Source: Coprothermobacterota bacterium (GTDB lineage Bacteria > Caldisericota > JANLFM01). Taken from it: DNA of 8,771 nucleotides. The notes under the pieces were generated by a model. It worked only from the letters and a program-made list of their open reading frames with translations. It was not told the origin of the DNA and did no database searches. Within the stretch, counting starts at the first letter, position 1; each line of letters opens with the position of its first letter. Shown here piece by piece: positions 1 to 6,615 of this stretch. The translations under genes were made by a program, and so were the position numbers. The stretch is from NCBI GenBank assembly GCA_026389415.1, contig JAPLHX010000325.1:1-8771 (forward strand), read 5' to 3'.

Positions 1-1278
1 TTTGTCAAAGGTCTTTAGATCGCTGATCCGGTCTACAATCTTTCCTTGAAGCTCCTGGATCTCGCGCACTTTGAGCAGGCAGCTGAGATCCGGGGTCGAT
101 AACTGATCAGCAAGCTGGAAGAGCATATTGGCGGCCTGATTGGCGTCGTCAACCTTAAGGACGGGCACCCTTGCGATGGCTCTCTCAACCTCCTTCTTCT
201 CTTGCGTTTTTCCGCGAAGGAAAAAAGGCGTGGCCACTCGTTCTTCTGTCTCCTTGTTGGCATTCCACACGCGAGAATCGGGCCTTAGAGTGCCGGAAAT
301 CACGCGCAACATGTTGATCTTACCCACATAGGGATCGGTCATTGTTTTCCATACAATGGCTGCAAACGGAGCGGAAGGATCCGGCATGCGCGCAGCTTCG
401 GCGTTCGTGCGCGGGTCCTTGCCTTTGGTTTCCCCCAGTTCAGCTGGAGAGGGCATATAATCTATCAGAAAATCCAGCACCGGCGTACTGCCCAGGTTGC
501 ACGGTGGAACAGCGCAGAGGACAGGGAATACCTTACCGGCCAGCACCGCCTTACGCAGGCCGATCCCAATCTCTTCCGAGGTTAACTGGCCCTCCTCAAG
601 GTATTTTTCCAACAAGGTATCATCACCCTCCGCCGCCGCCTCCATCAGGCGTTCCCGGTATTTCTCCACCTGTGCGGTCATCTGGGAGGGGATTTCCCTG
701 GGTTCGACCTTGCCGGTCTGTTGCTGGAACATCAGGGCTTGCATTGCCAACACATCTACCACACCGGAAAAGCTTGCTTCTTTACCGATTGGAAGATGGA
801 AGGGAGTAGCGGATTTTCCGAAGGTCTCTTCAATACTGGTCAAAGCCTGGGTAAACGAAGAGTTTTCCTTGTCTAGTTTTGTAATGACGAAAGCCCTGGG
901 AAGGTTACGTTCTTCCAGAGCTTTCCAATAAAGTTCTGTGCCCACCTCCGTGCCGGACTGGCCATTCACCAGAACCAAGGCGGCGTCGGCGGCACGCAGA
1001 GCCCCTTTGACTTCGCCCATGAAGTCAAGGAAACCAGGAGTATCCAGCAGGTTGATTTTATGGTCACGCCAAAACAAGTACCCTACAGTGGTGGCAATCG
1101 ATGAATTGCGTCGGATTTCCTCCGGATCATAGTCGGATATTGTATTGCCGTCTTCTATCCGCCCAAGCCGGTTGATAGCTCCCGCGGTGTAGAGCAGCCC
1201 TTCTACCAGACTGGTTTTTCCTGCCCCCATGTGAGATACCACAGCCACATTTCGGATATCCTTGGTGCTCAGTTTCAT
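1..1278 (-). CDS. EF-G-like translational GTPase (FusA2 type), C-terminus outside the window
   Basis: Elongation-factor-G-like GTPase of the subfamily often annotated 'elongation factor G-like protein' or FusA2; its cellular role is not settled. The frame is open for 426 codons from ATG (1278) to the window edge. Visible motifs are P-loop SHMGAGKTS (residues 15-23), G3 DTPG (79-82) inside 'INLLDTPGFLDFMGEV', and G4 TKLD (133-136) where EF-G normally has NKxD. The run from 'TDPYVGKINMLRVISGTL' to 'RGKTQE' fits domain II. From about residue 385 to 426 the protein becomes helical and no longer resembles the EF-G domain II/III junction; I do not recognise this tail. A GGAGG lies 6 nt before the ATG. 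An upstream ATG at 1283 is out of frame and meets TGA at once. The first 360 residues are a confident family match; the subfamily role and the tail are uncertain. Confidence 0.85.
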   Translation of the reverse strand, partial: MKLSTKDIRNVAVVSHMGAGKTSLVEGLLYTAGAINRLGRIEDGNTISDYDPEEIRRNSSIATTVGYLFWRDHKINLLDTPGFLDFMGEVKGALRAADAALVLVNGQSGTEVGTELYWKALEERNLPRAFVITKLDKENSSFTQALTSIEETFGKSATPFHLPIGKEASFSGVVDVLAMQALMFQQQTGKVEPREIPSQMTAQVEKYRERLMEAAAEGDDTLLEKYLEEGQLTSEEIGIGLRKAVLAGKVFPVLCAVPPCNLGSTPVLDFLIDYMPSPAELGETKGKDPRTNAEAARMPDPSAPFAAIVWKTMTDPYVGKINMLRVISGTLRPDSRVWNANKETEERVATPFFLRGKTQEKKEVERAIARVPVLKVDDANQAANMLFQLADQLSTPDLSCLLKVREIQELQGKIVDRISDLKTFDK

Positions 1279-1318
1279 TCCATTCCTCCACGCGATAGTT
1301 TTGCCCGCGGCACGCGCG

Positions 1319-1372
1319 TTTGTCTAAAAGGTGTAACCCGGATCTTAGCATGAGATGGCTTTAGCAGACAAA
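1319..1372. promoter_or_regulatory. Inverted TTTGTCT / AGACAAA pair in the divergent intergenic region
   Basis: TTTGTCT (1319-1325) and its exact reverse complement AGACAAA (1366-1372) face each other across 40 bp. The inner flanks are also similar (AAAAG after the left copy, CTTTA before the right copy). It lies between the divergent EF-G-like and folB genes, so it may be an operator or a symmetric pair of -35 elements. No regulator is visible in the window. Confidence 0.3.
1342..1371 (-). promoter_or_regulatory. Candidate sigma-70-like promoter for the EF-G-like gene
   Basis: On the minus strand TTGTCT (1371-1366) is followed after 18 nt by TAAGAT (1347-1342), each 4/6 to consensus. Transcription would start near 1335 and give a leader of about 57 nt before the ATG at 1278. 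The -35-like hexamer is one half of an inverted TTTGTCT pair. Found by eye only. Confidence 0.3.
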
Positions 1373-1422
1373 TGATGGGCTCCGACAAGCCCTATTCGAT
1401 GCCACGTTCACCCGAAACCGAT

Positions 1423-1428
1423 TACAAT
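1423..1428 (+). promoter_or_regulatory. TACAAT -10 element placed for leaderless folB mRNA
   Basis: TACAAT ends 6 nt before the folB ATG at 1435, so transcription starting at the usual distance would begin at or within a base or two of the start codon. No Shine-Dalgarno sequence precedes this ATG, in contrast to the GGAGG before the EF-G-like, folK and Ku starts. No good -35 box is seen at 16-18 nt. Suggestive only. Confidence 0.35.
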
Positions 1429-1434
1429 TGCACT

Positions 1435-1815
1435 ATGTCAAGAAAAACAACGCGGATCGTACTAGAGGGATTACCCCAGATGATTCACTGCGGAGCCTCC
1501 GAACAGGAACGATCCCAACCGCAAACTCTCCTGTTTGATCTGGAGTTGGAGTTCCCCTTTCCTGCCAATGATCGGATTGAAGCGACTGTGGATTATTCCG
1601 TCATCCCTAGACGCCTGGACAATCTATTGGGCAAGGACTCGTTCTGTTTGATTGAATTGATTGCCCAAGTGGTGGCGCAAGACTTACTCAAGACTTTCCC
1701 CCAATTGAATCAGGTTGCGGTCCGTGTACATAAACCAGACGCGCCTTTAGGAATTCCATTTTCTGATCTTTTTGCGGAGGTTCGACTTGCTCGAGGTTTT
1801 AATCGGCCTAGGTAG
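1435..1815 (+). CDS. folB: Dihydroneopterin aldolase
   Basis: Cytosolic enzyme of folate synthesis that cleaves 7,8-dihydroneopterin to 6-hydroxymethyl-7,8-dihydropterin and glycolaldehyde. The 126-residue product has the usual family length. The N-terminal strand and 'HCGASEQERSQPQ' carry the conserved Glu (about residue 23). 'VDYSVIPRRL' fits the family DY motif. 'CLIELIAQ' places a Glu at 74, and 'VRVHKPDAPLGIPFSD' carries the catalytic-type Lys at 100; these positions match the well-studied S. aureus enzyme as I recall it. The start at 1435 is chosen because the family begins here. An ATG at 1372 would add 21 unrelated residues. There is no SD, and a TACAAT lies just upstream. The 3' end overlaps folK by 29 nt, so the two are probably co-transcribed and folK supplies the next step. 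Confidence 0.93.
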   Translation: MSRKTTRIVLEGLPQMIHCGASEQERSQPQTLLFDLELEFPFPANDRIEATVDYSVIPRRLDNLLGKDSFCLIELIAQVVAQDLLKTFPQLNQVAVRVHKPDAPLGIPFSDLFAEVRLARGFNRPR

Positions 1816-2428
1816 CAATCTGGGCAATGTCCGGAATTCCTTGCAAGCAGCGGTCGCAGGCCTAACCTGCCTGCTGCAGGTGGAGCAAGTTTCTTCTCTC
1901 TACCGGACACAGCCGGTGGGAGAACGCCAACAGCCGGATTTTTTAAACGCTGCCGTACGCGGGTCCAGCGAAGAAGAACCCTCCGCTCTCCTGCAGCGAC
2001 TAAAAGGATTGGAAGATGCTCTGGGTAGGAAGCCTACGGTTCGCTGGGGACCGCGTGTAATCGACCTCGATCTGCTGGCCTTCGGACCCGTGGTTGCCAA
2101 CGAGCAGGATTTGGCACTACCGCACCCTCGTTTGCATCAGCGAGGGTTTGTGCTCTTCCCCTTGATGGAAATCGCTCCTCATTGGCGACATCCCCGCCTG
2201 GGGAAGGAGATCTGGCAGCTGTGGCTGGACTGCCCGGAGGAAGAGGGGGTGGTGTGGACGGACGGGCCGGGTTGGTTCAAGGATGAAGACGCGCTTCCGG
2301 CCGTTCGCTTGCGCGCGAGTTTACCTTTAAGCGAAATCTGGTCCAAATTTAGTCGGCATGGGATGACGGTAGCGATCCTAGAGCAGATTTCGGATCATTG
2401 GAATGGATCGGTGAAACCAACACCCTGA
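1787..2428 (+). CDS. folK: 6-hydroxymethyl-7,8-dihydropterin pyrophosphokinase (HPPK)
   Basis: Transfers pyrophosphate from ATP to the FolB product, giving the substrate of dihydropteroate synthase. The proposed start is TTG at 1787, with GGAGG (1776-1780) 6 nt upstream, giving MLEVLIGLGSNLGN and 213 residues; an in-frame TTG at 1772 is possible but badly placed for that SD. HPPK signatures are clear: GLGSNLGN (7-14), 'VSSLYRTQPVG' (35-45), 'DFLNAAV' (51-57), 'RWGPRVIDLDLL' (86-97) with the Mg-binding Asp pair 93/95, and 'LPHPRLHQRGFVLFPL' (111-126). The HPPK core ends near residue 155-160. About 55 residues follow that I cannot assign, so the protein is longer than the usual 160 or so. The start lies inside folB, which suggests translational coupling. 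No folP is seen in the window. Confidence 0.93.
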   Translation: MLEVLIGLGSNLGNVRNSLQAAVAGLTCLLQVEQVSSLYRTQPVGERQQPDFLNAAVRGSSEEEPSALLQRLKGLEDALGRKPTVRWGPRVIDLDLLAFGPVVANEQDLALPHPRLHQRGFVLFPLMEIAPHWRHPRLGKEIWQLWLDCPEEEGVVWTDGPGWFKDEDALPAVRLRASLPLSEIWSKFSRHGMTVAILEQISDHWNGSVKPTP

Positions 2429-2492
2429 CCTAGAAATGGCTGTGATAAGGGTTCTTTTCAACGTACGCCGATGGAGATCCGCCAAACTGACA

Positions 2493-2530
2493 GCCCGCCT
2501 GACTAAACAACAATCCGTAGCAGGCGGGGC
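2493..2530. terminator. Possible hairpin at the convergent folK/prmC junction
   Basis: GCCCGCCTG (2493-2501) can pair with CAGGCGGGGC (2521-2530, one bulged G) across a 19-nt loop. It sits at the 3' end of prmC, 64 nt past the folK stop, where a bidirectional terminator would be useful. There is no U-tract on either strand and the right arm lies in the last prmC codons, so this may be only a GC-rich coincidence. Confidence 0.25.
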
Positions 2531-3315
2531 AGGCCGGCTAGGTCGAGGAGCAGATCCACCTCTGCGCCGGGGAGAAGACTCTGGGCTTTCTTCACCAATC
2601 CACCCTGATCCTCACCGATTTCCAGCAGCATTCGTCCGGGATGGTTCAGTAAAGGGAGCGCTTGCCGCAATAGACGGCAGATCGTGCCTGTCCCATCTCC
2701 CTCGCCCACCAATGCTGCTCGCGGCTCGTAAGCCAACGAGAGCTCTTGCTGCCACCGCTGCGCCGCGACGTAAGGCAGGTTAGCCAGAATCCAGTCCACT
2801 TTTTGTTGTATGGGGATTAGCAGATCTCCTGTGAGGAAACAGATCCGATCATGAACTTTGAAAGCGTTCGCATTCCGTTCCGCTACTGTCAAAGCATCCG
2901 GCGAGATGTCGGTGGCGAATAATTGCGCCTTGGGGAGTTCCAAAGCTAGGCTGATTGCGACGCAGCCGGAGCCGGTTCCCACGTCGATGATCCGTACGTT
3001 CTCTGGGAAATCCGGCGCAAACCGCAAGGTTTCTTCGATTAGAAGTTCGGTTTCCGGCCGTGGAATCAGTACCCGCTGATCGACGAAGAAACGGCGGCCA
3101 AAAAATTCCTGCCATTGGCGCAGATAGGCGAGTGGCACCCCTTGACTGCGCCTCCGTGTCCAATCGGCGAATTCCATCGGTCGCTCCAGGGGAGCATCCG
3201 GGTGAGTTACAAGCCAGGCCTGGTCCCTCTCCAAATAGGAAGATAAGAGATATTGCGCCTCGCGCCTGGAACCAAGCTCTTGGGTTGCTCGCTGTAAGGC
3301 CTCTCGTACATTCAC
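2503..3315 (-). CDS. prmC: Peptide chain release factor N5-glutamine methyltransferase
   Basis: Methylates the Gln of the GGQ motif in release factors RF1/RF2 using S-adenosylmethionine, which speeds translation termination. The 270-residue product has normal length. An N-terminal helical domain (1-75) is followed by 'FFGRRFFVDQRVLIPRPETELL' (71-92), the SAM-binding DVGTGSGCVAISLA (111-124), the acidic 'FATDISPDAL' (133-142), and ANLPYV (178-183) where most members have NPPY. The start is GTG at 3315; an AAGGGG lies almost against it, a tight SD spacing. The frame stays open upstream to a TAA at 3384-3382 without a better start. It is convergent with folK and divergent from Ku. No release-factor gene adjoins it here. 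Confidence 0.93.
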   Translation of the reverse strand: MNVREALQRATQELGSRREAQYLLSSYLERDQAWLVTHPDAPLERPMEFADWTRRRSQGVPLAYLRQWQEFFGRRFFVDQRVLIPRPETELLIEETLRFAPDFPENVRIIDVGTGSGCVAISLALELPKAQLFATDISPDALTVAERNANAFKVHDRICFLTGDLLIPIQQKVDWILANLPYVAAQRWQQELSLAYEPRAALVGEGDGTGTICRLLRQALPLLNHPGRMLLEIGEDQGGLVKKAQSLLPGAEVDLLLDLAGLPRLLRIVV

Positions 3316-3359
3316 CCCTTCATCATAAGAGAGGGCGAAATCGTTGACCAGCTGCCGGA

Positions 3360-3388
3360 TTGCCGGAGCGATAAGGACCCTTTACAAT
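3360..3388 (+). promoter_or_regulatory. Sigma-70-like promoter upstream of the Ku gene
   Basis: TTGCCG (3360-3365), a 17-nt spacer and TACAAT (3383-3388) form a good sigma-70-type promoter. The predicted start near 3395 gives a leader of only about 10 nt containing GGAGG (3396-3400) and then the Ku ATG at 3406. This would drive Ku and probably the SLH-glycosidase gene that follows 4 nt after it. Confidence 0.5.
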
Positions 3389-3405
3389 CAGGCACGGAGG
3401 AACAC

Positions 3406-4210
3406 ATGCCGCGAGCACTTGGAGAGATTGCGATCAGCTTCGGTCTGGTGAACATTCCGGTGAAGATTTTTGCTGCCACCGGGGAGAAATCCATTCGCTC
3501 TTACCGGATCCAACCCTCCTGTGGTTCTCGCATCAAGGAACAGCGCCGGTGTCTGAAAGATAATCGTCCGGTGGAGCGGGACGAAATTAGCCGGGAGTAT
3601 CAGTACACAAAGGACAAGTATGCGTACTCTCCAAGATTCCCCTGGAAACCACCTGCAACATCGAATGTTCGCAGTTTACCCGGTTGTCCGAGATTGACTT
3701 GGTTTTCTCCAAGCAAACATGCTATCCGGCACCGGGCAAGCGGGCCAGAAAGCGTTCCGGCTCCTCTTGGAAGCACTGAAAGCCAGCGGTCGGGTCGGAA
3801 TCGGAAAGTTCTCTCTGCGGGAAAATGAGCAAACCAGCCTGCGGCAGCATGTCTTGCTGCGCCCTTTTGGAAGAGCCTTGGCCTTGGAAATCCTCTTTTA
3901 CCCGGACGAGATTCGTTTATCGAACGAGATCACTGAACCGGATAGCCCGGAAAAGAACCAGACGAACCCCAAGGAACCGGCTCCGGCTTTGCAACTAGTG
4001 GAAAGCCAATCGGAACCATTTCGCCCCGAGCAATACGATCACTGCCGGGCTGCCTTGGAGCTAGTGATCGAACAAAAGATCCAAGGACAGGAGGTTGTAA
4101 TCCCTCCTTCACCCCAACCGCGTATCCACGACCTGATGGCAGCTTTGCAGAAGTCGCTGGAGGAAACCCGGATCCGGAACGAACCGGAAAAACAAAAAAC
4201 TCCCACTTGA
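3406..4210 (+). pseudogene. ku: Ku DNA-end-binding protein of non-homologous end joining, broken by two frameshifts
   Basis: Bacterial Ku forms a homodimer that rings broken DNA ends and recruits LigD; no ligD is in the window. Three frames are needed to read it. Frame A from ATG 3406 gives MPRALGEIAISFGLVNIPVK to 'YQYTKDKYA' (to about 3623). Frame B gives 'VLSKIPLETT' to 'CYPAPGKR' (about 3624-3743). Frame C gives 'GQKAFRLLLEALKASGRVGIGKF' to the TGA at 4208-4210, including the C-terminal 'VIPPSPQPRIHDLM'. Each junction is explained by loss of one G: GCGGTA to GCGTA near 3623, and GGGG to GGG at 3742-3744. Between VLSK and IPLETT about five or six residues of the usual Ku alignment also seem missing. 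Untreated, translation from 3406 ends at 3828. SD GGAGG lies 5 nt before the ATG. Family identity is sure; whether this is true decay or sequencing error is not. Confidence 0.88.
3835..3853 (+). repeat. 19-bp direct repeat, copy 1 (inside Ku)
   Basis: The 19 bases beginning CAGCCTGCGG and ending AGCATGTC recur exactly at 6597-6615 in the gene-free interval. This copy encodes 'SLRQHVL' in the third Ku segment, at a place that aligns normally with Ku proteins, so it is native here. Confidence 0.6.
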
Positions 4211-4214
4211 CCTG

Positions 4215-6338
4215 ATGTTCTCTTCCAGAGCGCTTCTAATGAAAGGTGTTCCCCTTCTGATCTTGGGTTTTTTGATCTTGTTGCTTTCTCCGGCTTGGGC
4301 TGGATGGTTCACCACGGTGTCCGAAGAGGTACAGTTGCGCGTCTCACCCTTTGATGAAGCAGAGTCCATTACTGTACTTCCGGCGGAGAGTGAGCTGTCT
4401 TTTTTGCGTGAAGGTCTAGATCCAGATGGACGGATCTGGTTTCTGGTGCGCACTGAGGACGGCGAGGAAGGTTGGGTGGCTTCTTGGTTGATCAATCCGG
4501 GGGAATTGAGCTGGGTTGTCGCAGACGAAGACCAACTAAACCTGCGAGAAGGCCCCGGAACGCCCTATCCCGCGATCACTCAATTGGCTGCGGGAACCAT
4601 TCTCGTTAAATTGGCCGAAGAAACAGACGAAGAGGACCGCTTATGGTTCCAGGTCCGCACACCAGAGGAACTGGAAGGTTGGGTAGCTTCTTGGTATGTG
4701 CATGCCGGTCTGCAGTCGCCACCTCCACCGATGCCGATAGAAATTCAAGCGCCATCGGGAAGTATCACCCTTTGGGACATCTACTACCACTGGGCCAAGG
4801 AGCAGATTGTGGCGCAGGTACAATCCGGACTCGTAATAGGATATCCGGACCAGACCTTTCGTCCGGATGAACCCTTGACCCGAGCGGAGTTCTATACATT
4901 GCTGGTACGTTTCAAGCAATTGGCTCTGTTGGAATCACCCGGACCTGTTTTCAGTGATGTATCGGGAGAGCATTGGGCGTCCCGTTTCATCTACACGGCC
5001 ATCAAGGCCGGTTACCTGGGACCAGGGCCTTTCCCGGAGGTATTTACCCCAGACCAGCCGATCCAGCGAGCAGAAATTGCCCAAGCAGCGGTGCGCGCGC
5101 TTCAGTTGGAAGCAGTTGCCCTTTCCAGGCCGGAGGCTCGCACCGTGACCACCGACACTCTGCCACAAGGTTTGGCTTCCTTCGTACAGGTAGCGATGGA
5201 AGCCGGACTCGTCAGCGGGTATCCCGACGGCACATTCCGCCCCGACAGAAATGCTACCCGCTCAGAAGCGCTGGTGGTGCTGCAACGGATGCGCGCACCG
5301 AAAGACCCGGGGCAGACCTATCTGGCCCAGAAGGTCGTTGTTCTATCCCAAACTCGTGCCATAACCGTCGATTTCGTCCGAGTGAATTTGGATATCCCTT
5401 CTGTCCGCCCGCGAGTGTTCTTGGCCGACGATTTCGTCGCCCGGCTGGAATCCCTGCAGAGCCTCGGGGACCGATCCCAGGCTGTAGTAGCCGTGGCGGC
5501 GGCTTACTTCGACAAGAAGAACTCCGACCCCCTAGACCCAGACGGACCCAAGCGTTACATCTGGGGCAACCTGGAGAACGACGGGACGTTCATTACCCTG
5601 ACCAACGGCGGTACCTCGGTCGGTTTCACCCAAACCAAGGAAGTGCAGTTCGCGCCGCTGGAAGTGGGGATTACCGGCCGCATCATCCCCCAGAGTATCG
5701 ATGGTCGAACTCCGGAGGATCTGAGTTTCTATATTTCTGGTGTAAACCAACCCCTCCTGCCGGAGTCCGTGCGCCTTTACACCCCGCTGTATGGCGGTGA
5801 AGTAAACGTAGGGGAGGGAAAGGCCATCGTCTTCCGCCGTTACGAGGTGCAGGAAATTAAAAGCGGTGTGGTGACAATCCCCACTGACGGCTTTGTATTG
5901 GCTGCTCCAGCCGGGGCCTGGTTGTATGCCCACTTCCGCACCGGTGACCGGGTGGAGCTACAGTACAAATATCAGCACAACGTAACCAAGGAGCTGCTGC
6001 CCTGGCAGCAGGTGCAGACCACTATTTCCGCCGGCCCCAGATTGCTGAAGGCCGGTCAGGTGGACCTGGACCAAAGCCAGGAGAACTTCGACACATCGTT
6101 GCTGGCCCAGACCGCCAGGCGCAATGCCTTGGGGTTGTCCGGCTCCCAGATAATGGTGGTGGCGAACGTGATGGAACCGATCACCCTGGCGGAGCTGGCC
6201 CAGGTGATGCTCGCTCTGGACTGCCAAGAAGCGGTCAACCTGGACGGTGGAGCCTCGGCCGGTCTCTACTATAAAGGCTGGGTGGTCAATCCCACCCGGG
6301 GGAGCTTGACCAATGTCCTGGCGTTTCTGGAAGGCTAA
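4215..6338 (+). CDS. Secreted SH3-like / SLH / phosphodiester glycosidase (NAGPA-like) protein
   Basis: Predicted secreted, surface-anchored enzyme of 707 residues. Order: signal peptide (1-29, cleavage after SPAWA); two bacterial SH3-like domains (about 36-95 and 104-163, both ending GWVASW); short Pro linker (169-174); three SLH repeats (about 186-235, 246-297, 312-360; GYPDQTFRPDEPLTRAEF and GYPDGTFRPD are diagnostic) that bind pyruvylated wall polymers in known systems; then a phosphodiester glycosidase domain like the human 'uncovering enzyme' NAGPA (about 385-706), shown by 'VAVAAAYFD', 'TTISAGPRLLKAG', 'ARRNALGLS' and the NLDGGAS signature (675-681). The natural substrate is unknown; a GlcNAc-phosphodiester in a wall or capsule polymer is an inference. 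ATG 4215 begins 4 nt after the Ku stop; ATG 4239 (MKGVPLLI) gives a more compact signal peptide. Neither has a strong SD, which suggests coupling to Ku. Confidence 0.9.
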   Translation: MFSSRALLMKGVPLLILGFLILLLSPAWAGWFTTVSEEVQLRVSPFDEAESITVLPAESELSFLREGLDPDGRIWFLVRTEDGEEGWVASWLINPGELSWVVADEDQLNLREGPGTPYPAITQLAAGTILVKLAEETDEEDRLWFQVRTPEELEGWVASWYVHAGLQSPPPPMPIEIQAPSGSITLWDIYYHWAKEQIVAQVQSGLVIGYPDQTFRPDEPLTRAEFYTLLVRFKQLALLESPGPVFSDVSGEHWASRFIYTAIKAGYLGPGPFPEVFTPDQPIQRAEIAQAAVRALQLEAVALSRPEARTVTTDTLPQGLASFVQVAMEAGLVSGYPDGTFRPDRNATRSEALVVLQRMRAPKDPGQTYLAQKVVVLSQTRAITVDFVRVNLDIPSVRPRVFLADDFVARLESLQSLGDRSQAVVAVAAAYFDKKNSDPLDPDGPKRYIWGNLENDGTFITLTNGGTSVGFTQTKEVQFAPLEVGITGRIIPQSIDGRTPEDLSFYISGVNQPLLPESVRLYTPLYGGEVNVGEGKAIVFRRYEVQEIKSGVVTIPTDGFVLAAPAGAWLYAHFRTGDRVELQYKYQHNVTKELLPWQQVQTTISAGPRLLKAGQVDLDQSQENFDTSLLAQTARRNALGLSGSQIMVVANVMEPITLAELAQVMLALDCQEAVNLDGGASAGLYYKGWVVNPTRGSLTNVLAFLEG

Positions 6339-6386
6339 ACCCCCTCCAGTTGAGGTTCAAGATTTGAGATTTCGGAGGGCGTACAT

Positions 6387-6420
6387 AATACCGGGACCGG
6401 GTATTGCACTCCAGATTTTT
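6387..6420 (+). terminator. Weak hairpin plus T-run downstream of the SLH-glycosidase gene
   Basis: AATACC (6387-6392) pairs with GGTATT (6400-6405) over a 7-nt loop, with TTTTT at 6416-6420. The 6-bp stem and the 10-nt gap before the T-run make it a poor intrinsic terminator. It is noted because it lies about 50 nt after the stop and no better candidate is present. Confidence 0.22.
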
Positions 6421-6596
6421 CCATCTTCCTTGCACCCGATGACTCGGAAGTCGCTTGAAGTCAATAGGTCGATCCCAATCACCTACTATGTCACCCAAAG
6501 GAGCCAACCCAAGAAGATAGACAGGCATGCCGGCAATGAGTGCATGGACACCCTGCCGGGGACTTTCAACCTGCCGCGGGCTATCATGCTGCATAT

Positions 6597-6615
6597 CAGC
6601 CTGCGGCAGCATGTC
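6597..6615 (+). repeat. 19-bp direct repeat, copy 2 (gene-free interval)
   Basis: Exact match to 3835-3853 in Ku. Homology stops sharply on both sides, although a looser CTGCG...CGCCC resemblance continues to the right. The copy overlaps the right arm of the CATGCTGC inverted repeat and lies just before the transposase-like segment. Confidence 0.6.

Noticed and set aside
33..263. Open minus-strand frame of 76 codons rich in Arg and Ser
   Set aside because: It overlaps the EF-G-like gene in another frame. I first suspected a frameshift near 215, but careful reading shows the EF-G-like frame continues through the T-run without a break.
342..931. Plus-strand open frames of 144-155 codons opposite the EF-G-like gene
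   Set aside because: Low-complexity Pro/Ser/Arg-rich antisense frames with no domain resemblance; the minus-strand GTPase explains the coding signal.
3312..3494. Minus-strand 60-codon frame just upstream of prmC ending in MMKG
   Set aside because: It lies antisense to the conserved Ku N-terminus and ends over the prmC start by chance; no independent support.
4973..5800. Plus-strand open frame of 275 codons inside the SLH-glycosidase gene
   Set aside because: An alternative-frame shadow rich in Arg, Pro and Gly; the main frame has clear SLH and NAGPA motifs throughout.
6585..6613. CATGCTGC / GCAGCATG inverted repeat as an IS terminal repeat or attachment site
   Set aside because: Both arms lie only 13 nt apart on one side of the transposase-like segment, so they cannot bound the element, and no duplicated target was found.
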